The position numbers and the translations under genes are program-made. Below are positions 42,066 to 50,288 of a stretch of 54,152 nucleotides of DNA, in pieces. Every line of letters starts with the position of its first letter. Within the stretch, counting starts at the first letter, position 1. Source of the stretch: Firm-04 sp964479595 (GTDB lineage Bacteria > Bacillota > Clostridia > Oscillospirales > Ruminococcaceae); NCBI GenBank assembly GCA_964479595.1, contig CAYZMU010000006.1, positions 1-54,152 of the forward strand, written 5' to 3'. The notes beneath the pieces are model-generated. The model had not been told where the DNA came from. It did no database searches and saw nothing but the letters and a program-made list of their open reading frames with translations.

Positions 42066-42094
42066 AGTATACTCCATTTTCTCCCCCTTGTCAA
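42066..42094 (-). promoter_or_regulatory. Promoter of rny
   Basis: On the minus strand TTGACA (42089-42094), 17-bp spacer, TATACT (42066-42071). Divergent from the tRNA-Val promoter 72 bp away. Confidence 0.82.
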
Positions 42095-42166
42095 GCCCTT
42101 TATAGTATGAATGTTTTTTAACTTTTGCCCGCTTTCCATTTCGCGAAAAAAATTTGCGGGAAGGGC

Positions 42167-42195
42167 TTGACAAGCGCGAAAAGATGTGGTATAAT
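42167..42195 (+). promoter_or_regulatory. Promoter of tRNA-Val
   Basis: TTGACA (42167-42172), 17-bp spacer, TATAAT (42190-42195) with extended TGTGG. A full-consensus promoter, as expected for a stable RNA. Confidence 0.9.
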
Positions 42196-42206
42196 AGGGA
42201 AGTGTT

Positions 42207-42283
42207 GAGGGTGTAGCTCAGTTGGTTAGAGTACCTGCTTGACATGCAGGGGGTCGGTGGTTCAAGTCCACTCATCCTCACCA
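42207..42283 (+). tRNA. tRNA-Val (anticodon GAC), CCA encoded
   Basis: A 77-nt cloverleaf. Acceptor GAGGGTG pairs with CATCCTC (one G-U), then discriminator A and encoded CCA. The D-arm is GCTCAGTTGGTTAGAGT. The anticodon arm CCTGC-TTGACAT-GCAGG gives GAC, reading valine GUC and GUU. The T-arm contains GGTTCAAGTCC. It is the likely effector of the valS T-box in this window. Confidence 0.96.
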
Positions 42284-42312
42284 TCTTCCCCGGTGTGACG
42301 CCGGGCGGAAAA

Positions 42313-42337
42313 GTACGCCTTTACGCGTGCTTTTTTT
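42313..42337 (+). terminator. Terminator downstream of tRNA-Val
   Basis: GTACGC, loop CTTTAC, GCGTGC (one G-U) followed by seven T. It lies 43 bp before the Lrp/AsnC gene. Confidence 0.8.
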
Positions 42338-42380
42338 GTGCCCGTCTGAGACTTCGGAATCCTGAAAGGAGTGTGTTCTC

Positions 42381-42857
42381 ATGGAACAGCTGCTGGAACT
42401 TTTGAAAACGAACGCCAGACTTTCCGTGGCGGAGCTTGCCGCGACGCTCGGTGTAAGCGAGGACGAGGTGAAACGGGAGATAGAGCGGCTTGAGAGCACA
42501 GGCGTGGTGCGCGGCTACACCGCCGTCATTGACGAGGAGCGGCTGGGCGCTACGGATGTTTCCGCGTACATTGAGCTGAAAATCACCCCGCAGCCCGACA
42601 GGGGCTTTGACGAGCTGGCGCGCGCGATTGCCGCCTTTGACGAGGTGCAGTCCGTCACGCTGATGTCGGGGGGCTTTGATTTGGGGCTTACCGTCACCGG
42701 CTCGGGGCTTAAGGAAATCGCGAATTTCGTGGCGCAGCGCCTCGCCACCCTCGACGGCGTGGTCTCCACCGCGACGCATTTCGTGCTCAAGCGCTATAAG
42801 GAAAAAGGCATTCTCATTGACGACGAGCCGGACGACGAAAGAGGGGTCTACCTGTGA
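42381..42857 (+). CDS. Lrp/AsnC family transcriptional regulator
   Basis: 158 residues. The N-terminal winged helix-turn-helix (about 5-55) has LLKTNARLSVAELAATLGVSEDEV. The C-terminal RAM (amino-acid-binding) domain (about 65-140) has VTLMSGGFDLGLTVTG. Such regulators sense amino acids as octamers. GTGA overlap with the aminotransferase gene suggests it controls its own operon and responds to an amino acid made or used there. TGAAAGGAG precedes the ATG. Confidence 0.93.
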   Translation: MEQLLELLKTNARLSVAELAATLGVSEDEVKREIERLESTGVVRGYTAVIDEERLGATDVSAYIELKITPQPDRGFDELARAIAAFDEVQSVTLMSGGFDLGLTVTGSGLKEIANFVAQRLATLDGVVSTATHFVLKRYKEKGILIDDEPDDERGVYL

Positions 42858-44023
42858 ACACGCCTTATGAGTCTCTGCTCTCCAAGCGCGCGCAGGCGAT
42901 TCCGCCCTCCCCTATCCGGCGCTTCTTTGATTTGGCGGAATCCATGGACGACGTCATCTCTTTAGGTGTCGGGGAGCCGGATTTCCGCACGCCCTGGCCG
43001 ATTCGCTCCGCCGCCATCTCCACGCTCGAGCATCAGGCCATCTTCTACGGGCCCAATTCGGGGCTGCTCGCGCTGCGGCAGGAGATTTCGCGGTATATGG
43101 CGCGCAGATTTTCGCTTTCGTACAGCGCGGAAGATGAACTGCTCGTGACGGTCGGCGGCTCGGAGGCGGTGGATTTAACCCTGCGCACGCTGATAAACCC
43201 CGGCGACGAGGTTTTGGTCACCGAGCCGTGCTTTGTCTGCTACGCGCCGCTGGTCTCGCTGGCGGACGGCGTGCCTGTGGCGCTGCCCACGAAAGAGGAG
43301 AACGATTTCCGCCTCACGGCCGAGCAGCTGCGCGGCGCCATTACAGAGAAAACGAAGCTGCTGATTCTCTCCTACCCCAACAATCCCACCGGCGCGGTTC
43401 TCAAACGCGAGGACTGCGAGGCGCTCGCAGAGGTGCTGCGCGGGACGGATATCTTTGTGCTCTCCGACGAAATCTACGCGGAGCTTACCTACGGCGCAAA
43501 ACACGCCTCCATCGCGCAGATGGACGGCATGCGGGAGCGCACCGTGGTTGTCAACGGCTTTTCCAAGGCGTTCGCGATGACCGGCTGGCGTCTGGGGTGG
43601 CTCGCCGCGCCCGCGCCCATTGTCGAACAGGCGCGGAAAATCCATCAGTACGGCATCATGTGCGCGCCGATGGTCAGCCAGCGCGCCGCTCTGACCGCGC
43701 TGCGCGACTGCGACGGGGAAGTGCTGCGCATGACGCAGGAATACGACCGCAGACGGCGCTATCTGCTCAAGCGTTTCGAGGAGATGGGGCTGCCCTGCTT
43801 CACCGCGCGCGGGGCGTTCTACCTGTTCCCGAGCATCGCCAAAACGGGGCTTTCGAGCGCGGATTTCTGTGAAAAGCTCCTCGAGGAGGAGAAAGTCGCG
43901 GTCGTGCCGGGCTCCGCGTTCGGCGAAAGCGGCGAGGGCAACTTAAGGATTTCCTACGCCTATTCGCTGCAGCACCTGCGCGAGGCGGCGGACCGCATGG
44001 AGCGGTTCCTCGCGCGGCTGTAA
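42854..44023 (+). CDS. PLP-dependent class I/II aminotransferase
   Basis: A 389-residue fold type I aminotransferase, close to aspartate/aromatic (PatA-like) enzymes. The PLP lysine is Lys238 in NGFSKAFAMTGWRLGW. LSYPNNPTGAV and VLSDEIYAEL hold the other cofactor contacts, and the C-terminal Arg is in NLRISYAYS. Substrate specificity cannot be read from sequence. Start GTG, coupled to the Lrp-type regulator. Confidence 0.93.
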   Translation: MNTPYESLLSKRAQAIPPSPIRRFFDLAESMDDVISLGVGEPDFRTPWPIRSAAISTLEHQAIFYGPNSGLLALRQEISRYMARRFSLSYSAEDELLVTVGGSEAVDLTLRTLINPGDEVLVTEPCFVCYAPLVSLADGVPVALPTKEENDFRLTAEQLRGAITEKTKLLILSYPNNPTGAVLKREDCEALAEVLRGTDIFVLSDEIYAELTYGAKHASIAQMDGMRERTVVVNGFSKAFAMTGWRLGWLAAPAPIVEQARKIHQYGIMCAPMVSQRAALTALRDCDGEVLRMTQEYDRRRRYLLKRFEEMGLPCFTARGAFYLFPSIAKTGLSSADFCEKLLEEEKVAVVPGSAFGESGEGNLRISYAYSLQHLREAADRMERFLARL

Positions 44024-44048
44024 TTCATGTGCGCAAAGGAGTGTCGCT

Positions 44049-46052
44049 ATGCACTGGTCAGATAAAATCGCCGAGGAAATCATCCGGCGCGCCCCGGACA
44101 AGGAAGAATACGTCTGCGCGGCGGGTATCAGTCCCTCCGGCTCGATTCATATCGGGAACTTCCGCGATATCGCCACCAGCCTGTTCGTCTGCAAGGCGCT
44201 TGAGAAAAAGGGCAAACGCGCCAGACTGCTCTTTTCGTGGGATGAATACGACCGTATGCGCAAAGTCCCCGTGAATGTCGCGCAGCGGCAGGAGGGCTTT
44301 GAGAAATATATCGGCTGCCCGTATGTGGACGTGCCCAATCCTTTTGACACGGACGCCGCCAGTTACGCGGAGTATTTCGAGCGGGAGTTTGAGGACGCGG
44401 TCGCGCGGTTCGGCATTCAGATGGACTACCGCCATCAGGCGCAGATGTACCGCGGCGGCGCCTACCGCGAACAGATTCTGCTGGCGCTGCGCAGACGCGG
44501 GGAAATCTTCGATATTCTCGACAGCTTCCGCACGCAGGACGCAAAGCCCGGCGAGCGCGAGGCGTACTATCCCGTTTCTGTCTACTGCCCCGAATGCGGG
44601 CGCGACACGACCGTCATCTCCTCCTACGACGAGGAAAGCCATACGGCGCGCTACAGCTGCAAGTGCGGCTTTTCGGGGGAATTTTCCTTCGACAAGGACA
44701 CGCACTGCAAGCTCTCGTGGAAGGTCGACTGGCCCATGCGCTGGATGGTCGAGGGGGTTGACTTCGAGCCGGGCGGGAAAGACCACGCCACGCCGGGGGG
44801 CTCCTACGACACGGCAAAGGTCATCGCGAAGGAGATTTTCGGGATTGAGGCGCCGCTGTTTACGGGCTACGAGTTTATCGGCATCAAGGGCACCACGGGG
44901 AAGATGTCGGGCTCCAGCGGGCTCAATCTCACGCCCGAAACGCTGCTGAAACTCTATCAGCCGGAGGTCATTCTCTGGCTCTACGCGAAAGTCGAGCCGC
45001 AGAAGGCGTTCAATTTCTGCTTTGACGACGGGATTCTGCGGCAGTACTACGAATTCGACAAGCAGTACACGGCGTACAAGGAACAGAAAGCGGACGAGCA
45101 CACGCGCGATATCATGAGCCTTTGCCTGATTGAGGGGCGCGAGATTTCCACTGTCCCCATGTCGCTGCTGGTGAGTCTGGGGTCCGTGGTCGATTTCAAT
45201 GTGCCGATGCTCGAGACGGTCTTTGAGAAAGTGGGGCAGCCCTTCAAGTACGAGGATTTCAGCGAGCGGCTGGGGCTGGCGCGCTACTGGCTCGAAAACT
45301 GCGCGCCCGAACAGGCGAACCATCTGCTGAAACGGCGCAATTTCGAGGTTTGGGAGAGCCTTTCCGAGCCCGAGCGCGAGGAAATCCGGCTGCTGCATGA
45401 CTATCTCAGCACGCAAAACGACACGCTGGACGCGCTGCAGGCCGAGATCTACGCGATCCCCAAAAAGCTCTACGGCGAGAATCCGGAGAACCTGCGCGCG
45501 CTGCAGACCGTCTTTTTCCGCAACGTCTACCGGCTGCTGCTCGGCAAGGACACGGGGCCGCGGCTCTATCTGTTCCTCTACGCGATTGACCGCGACAGCT
45601 ACCTGCGCCTGCTCGATTTCTCCGCGCCCATGACCGATGAGGAGCGCGAGACGTCTGAGCAGCCCGAGCCGGAAAAGGCGGAAACACAAGCCGAGGGGGT
45701 GCCGGACGAGGTCGCGCCGTTTAAGAGCGAGATTTCGTTTGACGATTTTCAAAAGCTCGATCTGCGCGTCTGTTCGGTACGTAAATGCGCAGAAATCCGG
45801 AAATCGCAGAATTGTTATAAATTAACCGTTTTTGACGGCGTGGCGGAGCGCGTGATCGTCTCCGGTTTGAGAGATTCCTATACCCCCGAGCAGTTAATCG
45901 GGAAGAAAGTCGTGGTGCTGGTCAATATAGAACCGCGGCGCATTACGGGCGTGACGAGTCAGGGGATGCTGCTTGCCGCGCAAAACGGCGCCTGCGGCTG
46001 CAAGGTGCTGTTCGCGGACGACGCTGTCCCGGAAGGCACCGCGCTCAGATAA
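44049..46052 (+). CDS. lysS: Class I lysyl-tRNA synthetase with C-terminal tRNA-binding domain
   Basis: A 667-residue protein. Residues 1 to about 530 are class I LysRS (archaeal type): HIGH as HIGN at 34-37, Cys pairs CPEC and CKCG near 178-200, KMSKS-like GKMSGSSG near 283-290, and the alpha-helical anticodon domain. An acidic linker (about 536-560) joins an OB-fold tRNA-binding domain (about 563-667) like that of MetG or Arc1p/EMAPII, with FQKLDLRVCSV and the SQGMLLAAQ signature. The class I form is uncommon in Firmicutes and the appended domain more so. Codons near 45775-45835 are more AT-rich. No other lysS is in the window. Confidence 0.93.
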   Translation: MHWSDKIAEEIIRRAPDKEEYVCAAGISPSGSIHIGNFRDIATSLFVCKALEKKGKRARLLFSWDEYDRMRKVPVNVAQRQEGFEKYIGCPYVDVPNPFDTDAASYAEYFEREFEDAVARFGIQMDYRHQAQMYRGGAYREQILLALRRRGEIFDILDSFRTQDAKPGEREAYYPVSVYCPECGRDTTVISSYDEESHTARYSCKCGFSGEFSFDKDTHCKLSWKVDWPMRWMVEGVDFEPGGKDHATPGGSYDTAKVIAKEIFGIEAPLFTGYEFIGIKGTTGKMSGSSGLNLTPETLLKLYQPEVILWLYAKVEPQKAFNFCFDDGILRQYYEFDKQYTAYKEQKADEHTRDIMSLCLIEGREISTVPMSLLVSLGSVVDFNVPMLETVFEKVGQPFKYEDFSERLGLARYWLENCAPEQANHLLKRRNFEVWESLSEPEREEIRLLHDYLSTQNDTLDALQAEIYAIPKKLYGENPENLRALQTVFFRNVYRLLLGKDTGPRLYLFLYAIDRDSYLRLLDFSAPMTDEERETSEQPEPEKAETQAEGVPDEVAPFKSEISFDDFQKLDLRVCSVRKCAEIRKSQNCYKLTVFDGVAERVIVSGLRDSYTPEQLIGKKVVVLVNIEPRRITGVTSQGMLLAAQNGACGCKVLFADDAVPEGTALR

Positions 46053-46058
46053 CAGACA

Positions 46059-46088
46059 ATCCCTCCCACAAGCGGGAGGGATCTTTTT
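46059..46088. terminator. Bidirectional terminator between lysS and pyrC
   Basis: ATCCCTCCC-ACAAGC-GGGAGGGAT, a perfect 9-bp stem, then CTTTTT on the plus strand. The pyrC stop lies just beyond on the other strand. Confidence 0.87.
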
Positions 46089-46092
46089 GCGT

Positions 46093-47358
46093 TTAAATTT
46101 CAAGCATTTCGCCGTGATGGAAAAACATAGTCGCTTTTCCGCGCAGCGTCATGCCCTTGAAGGCGGTGTTTTTGGACTTGGAACGCAGCTTTTCGGGCAC
46201 GACTTCCCACGAAAGCTCCGGGTCAACGACGATGAATTCCGCCGCCGCGCCGCGTTCCAGCCGCGGGAGGGCAAGACCCAGAATCTTCCTCGGCGCGTAG
46301 ACCATGAGCCGCGCGATATCGCGCATTCTGAGCGCCCCGGTGTGGTAAAGGGATGTCAGCGCCGCGGAAAGGGAAGTCTCCAGCCCGACGACGCCGTTGG
46401 GCGCGGTGAGAAAATCCGCCTTTTCCGCGGCGGTATGCGGCGCGTGGTCCGTGGCGATACAGTCAATCGTGCCGTCGAGAATGCCCTCTCTGACGGCCTC
46501 AAGGTCGTCGCGGGTGCGCAGCGGCGGATTCATGCGATAGTCCGCGTCCCGCGTGAGGAGTTTTTCCTCCGTCAGCGAAAAATAATGCGGCGCGGTCTCG
46601 CAGGTGATATCTCCCCCCGCCGCCTTCGCCTCGCGCACGATTTGCACACTCCCGCGCGTGCTGACATGGCAGATGTGCAGCCGCGCTCCCGTTTGCAGCG
46701 CGCAGCGGCAGTCTCGCGCGGTCACGCTCTCCTCCGAGCGCCTGTCCATGCCCCTGACGCCGAGGCGTTCCGAGATTTCGCCCTTGTTGATGATGCCGCC
46801 GTCAATGATGGCCAGATCCTCGCAGTGCGACAGCACGGGCAGCCCCGCGGCTTTGGCGGCCAGAAGCGCCTTTGTCATCAGCTCTTTCGTTGGAATGGGC
46901 CGCCCGTCGTCGGAGAGCGCCAAAGCGCCCGCCTCTTTGAGTTCCTCGTACGGCGCCAGAACCTCCCCGCGCAGCCCGACCGTCAGACAGCCCGCCTGAT
47001 GAATCCCCGCGTCTACAGCCCGCGCGCGGCAAAGCAGATCCCGGAGCCGTTCGGGGCTGTCCATGGGCGGGTTCGTGTTCGGCATACAGAGCACCTCTCC
47101 CACACCGCCCGCCAAAGCGGCCGCCATGCCCGTGCGCAGCGTCTCCTTTTGGGGGAAACCCGGGTCGCGAAAATGCACGTGCATATCAAAGAGCGGCGGC
47201 AGAATGAACTTCCCGCTCAAATCCAGAACGTCCGCGCCGTCGGGAGGTGAGAGATTTTGCCCTGTTTGCGCGATTTTGCCGTCCTTTAGAAGCAGGTCAA
47301 GCGTGCGCTCCGCGTCCTCGTCCGCGAGCGTCGCGCCGCGCAGCAGCGTCTCCCTCAT
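46093..47358 (-). CDS. pyrC: Dihydroorotase
   Basis: A 421-residue type I dihydroorotase that closes carbamoyl-aspartate to dihydroorotate, the step after PyrB. Metal motif DMHVHFRDPG places His60 and His62. The MPNTNPPMDSPE segment and the catalytic Asp in ATDHAPHTAAEK are present. ATG 47358 overlaps the stop of a small upstream gene (ATGA), so translation is probably coupled. It is separated by 23 kb from pyrB. Confidence 0.95.
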   Translation of the reverse strand: MRETLLRGATLADEDAERTLDLLLKDGKIAQTGQNLSPPDGADVLDLSGKFILPPLFDMHVHFRDPGFPQKETLRTGMAAALAGGVGEVLCMPNTNPPMDSPERLRDLLCRARAVDAGIHQAGCLTVGLRGEVLAPYEELKEAGALALSDDGRPIPTKELMTKALLAAKAAGLPVLSHCEDLAIIDGGIINKGEISERLGVRGMDRRSEESVTARDCRCALQTGARLHICHVSTRGSVQIVREAKAAGGDITCETAPHYFSLTEEKLLTRDADYRMNPPLRTRDDLEAVREGILDGTIDCIATDHAPHTAAEKADFLTAPNGVVGLETSLSAALTSLYHTGALRMRDIARLMVYAPRKILGLALPRLERGAAAEFIVVDPELSWEVVPEKLRSKSKNTAFKGMTLRGKATMFFHHGEMLEI

Positions 47359-47567
47359 TTCTTGGCCCTCTTCTTCTTTTTCGTTCCGCAAAGGGCGCGC
47401 CAGAGTTCCCACCATCGGTCAATCCAATCGGAAATCACAAGCCGCAGCCCGTCATTGTCGGGCACGGTGTCGCCCGGCTTCCGGGTGCCGACAGCGGATA
47501 AATTGCCGAAACCCGCGTCAAAGAACCACTTCCCGTCAGGGTCCTTCTTGTGCCATTCCTTCAGCAT
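47355..47567 (-). CDS. Small unknown protein between trmB and pyrC
   Basis: 70 residues, no family recognised. The sequence has a Trp-rich middle (DWIDRWWELW) and a very basic end KKKKRAKK, and looks like a real protein rather than a shadow frame. GAAGGAGG sits 9-10 bases before ATG 47567. It overlaps the trmB end by 32 bp and the pyrC start by ATGA, so it is probably translated from the same mRNA. A membrane- or nucleic-acid-binding role would be a guess. Confidence 0.6.
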   Translation of the reverse strand: MLKEWHKKDPDGKWFFDAGFGNLSAVGTRKPGDTVPDNDGLRLVISDWIDRWWELWRALCGTKKKKRAKK

Positions 47568-48261
47568 GGCGCAGCGCCTCCTTCGCAAGCGTCTGTACGG
47601 GCTTTCCGAACGCCTCTTTTGGCGGCGCAGCCCTTAAAAAGCAAATCTTTTTCCCTTCGCTCAGAAACATTTCCTCGTGCTCGGTGCGGATATTCCATTC
47701 GGGCTCGTCCGCGTGCAAATCCCGCGTCACATCCGCCGTTTCCCAGCCGCAGTAGGAAAAATACGAGAGCGATTCCTCAAATAACTCCGCGTCGTCCGTC
47801 TTGAAAAACAGCTCCCCGCGCAGAAAAGTCTGGTACTGCACCAGCTGTCTGGGATGCGTGAGGCGGCGTTTCTTGTGTTTGTTGTGCGACCACGGGTTGC
47901 AAAAGTTGATATAAATCCGATCCGGCGCGTCCTCGGGGCTCAGAACTTCGGCGATATGCTCAATGTTGCATATCGCGAGACGAAGATTTTGCGGGTTTTC
48001 ACCAAAGGCGGCCTCCGCTTTGCGCTTGGCGACGCCCAACATCTCGCTTTTGATATCGAACGCGAGGAAATTGATGTCGGGATATCTCGCGGCGGCGGCG
48101 GTGATGAAACCGCCCTTTCCGCAGCCGAGTTCCAGATGAAGCGGGCATTCCGGTTCGGGGTAGGCGCCGCGCCACCTACCGCGCAGCGCTCGCGGGTCGT
48201 CCACACAGAAAGCGCTCGCGGCGATTTCGGGCCTTGCCCACGGCTTGTGGCGTATTCGCAT
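47536..48261 (-). CDS. trmB: tRNA (guanine-N7-)-methyltransferase
   Basis: A 241-residue SAM enzyme that methylates G46 in the tRNA variable loop. The SAM motif is LELGCGKGGF near 48. The conserved NFCNPWSHNKHKKRRLTHP takes the place of the usual NFSDPWPK stretch, with Cys-Asn instead of Ser-Asp. The C-terminal region with TEHEEMF (usual TxYE) fits the family. GGAAAGGGAGAG precedes ATG 48261; the longer frame upstream runs over the promoter. Confidence 0.93.
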   Translation of the reverse strand: MRIRHKPWARPEIAASAFCVDDPRALRGRWRGAYPEPECPLHLELGCGKGGFITAAAARYPDINFLAFDIKSEMLGVAKRKAEAAFGENPQNLRLAICNIEHIAEVLSPEDAPDRIYINFCNPWSHNKHKKRRLTHPRQLVQYQTFLRGELFFKTDDAELFEESLSYFSYCGWETADVTRDLHADEPEWNIRTEHEEMFLSEGKKICFLRAAPPKEAFGKPVQTLAKEALRHAEGMAQEGP

Positions 48262-48283
48262 ACTGATTCTCTCCCTTTCCTCT

Positions 48284-48312
48284 ATTTTACCACATTTTGA
48301 GCCGTTTGTCCA
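48284..48312 (-). promoter_or_regulatory. Promoter of trmB-pyrC
   Basis: On the minus strand TGGACA (48307-48312), 17-bp spacer, TAAAAT (48284-48289), extended TGTGG before the -10. Confidence 0.75.
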
Positions 48313-48406
48313 GTTTTCGCCCGGCACAAATTCCGACAAAATCCGGGAAGAATGGCGCGCTTTTTCGTACAAATTGCCCCTCATCGCGAAAACGCGCTCT
48401 TTTCGC

Positions 48407-48435
48407 TTGCAATTTCGGGAAAATTAGTGTATAAT
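48407..48435 (+). promoter_or_regulatory. Promoter of transketolase operon
   Basis: TTGCAA (48407-48412), 17-bp spacer, TATAAT (48430-48435). The -35 with its flank CGCTTGCAATTTCGG is the same as at the hprK promoter. Confidence 0.85.
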
Positions 48436-48484
48436 GAAAGGTGTTACGGCGGTGCTGCGAGGGAAGGCAGCGGAAAGGAAGAAA

Positions 48485-49339
48485 ATGATGGATCCTATGA
48501 TTGTTCACGAACTGGAAGTCCACGCCTGCAGGGTTCGCGCGGACATTATCGACAGCATCTTCCACGCGAAGTCCGGACACCCCGGCGGTTCGCTCTCCGT
48601 CGCGGATTTCCTCACCTACCTCTATTTCACGCGCATGAACGTCTACCCGGACAATCCGGATTTTGAGGAGCGCGACCGTTTCGTGCTTTCCAAGGGTCAC
48701 GCGGCGCCCGCGCTGTACGCGGTTTTGGCGGAGCGCGGGTTCTTCCCGAGAGAGGAGCTGCTCACACTGCGGCAGATTGGCTCGTCGCTGCAGGGGCACC
48801 CCTGTATCGCGACGCCGGGCGTGGACATGAGCTCGGGCTCTCTGGGACAGGGCGTCTCGGCCGCGTGCGGCATGGCGCTGGCGGGCAAGCACCGCGCGGA
48901 TAATTTTCACGTCTATACGCTTTTGGGCGACGGCGAGCTGGAAGAGGGCGAGGTCTGGGAGGCGGCCATGTTCGCCGCGCACTACGGGCTCGACAACTTA
49001 ACGGCGATTGTGGATTACAACGGGCTGCAAATCGACGGGCGGCTCAAGGACGTCTGCACGCCCGAACCCATTCCCGAGAAATTCGCCGCGTTCGGCTGGA
49101 GGGTTTTCACCGCGGACGGGCACGATTTTGACGACATGGACCGCGCCTTTCGCGAGGCGGAGCGCGTGACCATGCAGCCGCAGGTCATCATTCTCAAGAC
49201 TATCAAGGGCAAGGGCGTGTCGTTTATGGAGCAGCAGGTCGAATGGCACGGAAAGGCGCCGACCGCTCCGCAGTATGAACAGGCGATGGCGGAACTTCAC
49301 GCGCGTCTGCAGGAACTGGAGGGCAGGAGCAATGGCTGA
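48485..49339 (+). CDS. Transketolase, N-terminal (TPP-binding) subunit
   Basis: A 284-residue half-transketolase that binds thiamine diphosphate. It shows SGHPGGSLSVADF near 30-42, GDGELEEGEVWEA near 143-155 and the NGLQIDG motif. It works with the C-terminal half encoded next, transferring two-carbon units in the pentose phosphate pathway. Split transketolases are usual in Clostridia and archaea. Adjacent ATGs at 48485 and 48488 share the GGAAAGGAAG site, and the exact one is uncertain. Confidence 0.94.
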   Translation: MMDPMIVHELEVHACRVRADIIDSIFHAKSGHPGGSLSVADFLTYLYFTRMNVYPDNPDFEERDRFVLSKGHAAPALYAVLAERGFFPREELLTLRQIGSSLQGHPCIATPGVDMSSGSLGQGVSAACGMALAGKHRADNFHVYTLLGDGELEEGEVWEAAMFAAHYGLDNLTAIVDYNGLQIDGRLKDVCTPEPIPEKFAAFGWRVFTADGHDFDDMDRAFREAERVTMQPQVIILKTIKGKGVSFMEQQVEWHGKAPTAPQYEQAMAELHARLQELEGRSNG

Positions 49340-50282
49340 ACCTATCAGGAAGGCGACACGGGAAAGCTACGGCGAGGCCCTCGTGGAACTGGCCGAGACA
49401 CACGAGAACCTGATTGTGCTGGACGCGGATCTGGCGGCCGCCACCAAGACCAATATCTTCCGAAAAGCCTATATTGACCGCCACTACAACTGCGGCATCT
49501 CCGAACAGAACATGATGGGCGTCGCGGCGGGGCTCGCCGCCATGGGCATGATCCCGTTCGCCACCTCGTTCGCGATGTTCGCGGCGGGCAGGGCGTACGA
49601 AATCGTGCGCAATTCCATCGGCTACCCGCACTTAAACGTCAAAATCGGCGCGACCCACGCGGGGATTTCCGTCGGCGAGGACGGCGCGACGCACCAGTGC
49701 TGCGAGGATTTGGCGCTCATGCGCACCATTCCGGGCATGGTCGTCATCAATCCCGCGGACGACACCGAGGCGAGAGCCGCTGTCGCCGCCGCGGTGGACT
49801 ATGTGGGGCCGGTCTACTGCCGTTTCGGGCGCCTCGCGGTGCCGATTCTCAACGACCCGGCGACCTACCGTTTCGAGATGGGCAAGGGCGTGACGCTGCG
49901 GCAGGGCACGGACCTGACTGTTATCGCGACCGGGCTGATGGTTTTTGAGGCGCTCAAGGCGGCGGAAACGCTTTCGCAGGAGGGCATTTCCGCGCGGGTC
50001 ATCAATATCCACACCATCAAGCCCCTCGACCGCGACCTGATTCTCACCGCCGCGCGCGAAACGGGTTCGCTGATTACCTGCGAGGAACACAGCATTATCG
50101 GCGGGCTGGGTTCGGCGGTCGCGGAATGCGTCTGCGAGGGCGAGCCTGTCCCGGTGCGGCGTATCGGCGTGGAAGACGTCTACGGCGTTTCCGGGCCCGC
50201 GCCGAAGCTGCTGGAATATTTCGGGCTCAGCGCGGATCATATCGTCGCCGTGGCGCGAGAGGCGTACGCGGCGAAGCGGTAG
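49332..50282 (+). CDS. Transketolase, C-terminal subunit
   Basis: A 316-residue partner of the preceding gene. The pyrimidine-binding domain carries the catalytic Glu in GISEQNMMGVAAGLA, the His/Ser substrate region ATHAGISVGEDGATHQ follows, and a C-terminal domain completes it. It overlaps the N-subunit gene by 8 bp. CAGGAG precedes ATG 49332. Distinguished from DXS by the split form and the adjacent N-subunit. Confidence 0.94.
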   Translation: MAEPIRKATRESYGEALVELAETHENLIVLDADLAAATKTNIFRKAYIDRHYNCGISEQNMMGVAAGLAAMGMIPFATSFAMFAAGRAYEIVRNSIGYPHLNVKIGATHAGISVGEDGATHQCCEDLALMRTIPGMVVINPADDTEARAAVAAAVDYVGPVYCRFGRLAVPILNDPATYRFEMGKGVTLRQGTDLTVIATGLMVFEALKAAETLSQEGISARVINIHTIKPLDRDLILTAARETGSLITCEEHSIIGGLGSAVAECVCEGEPVPVRRIGVEDVYGVSGPAPKLLEYFGLSADHIVAVAREAYAAKR

Positions 50283-50288
50283 GAAATC

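Noticed and set aside
42207..42283. tRNA-Val as an integration site of a mobile element
   Set aside because: No integrase, no repeated tRNA 3' end and ordinary chromosomal genes on both sides.
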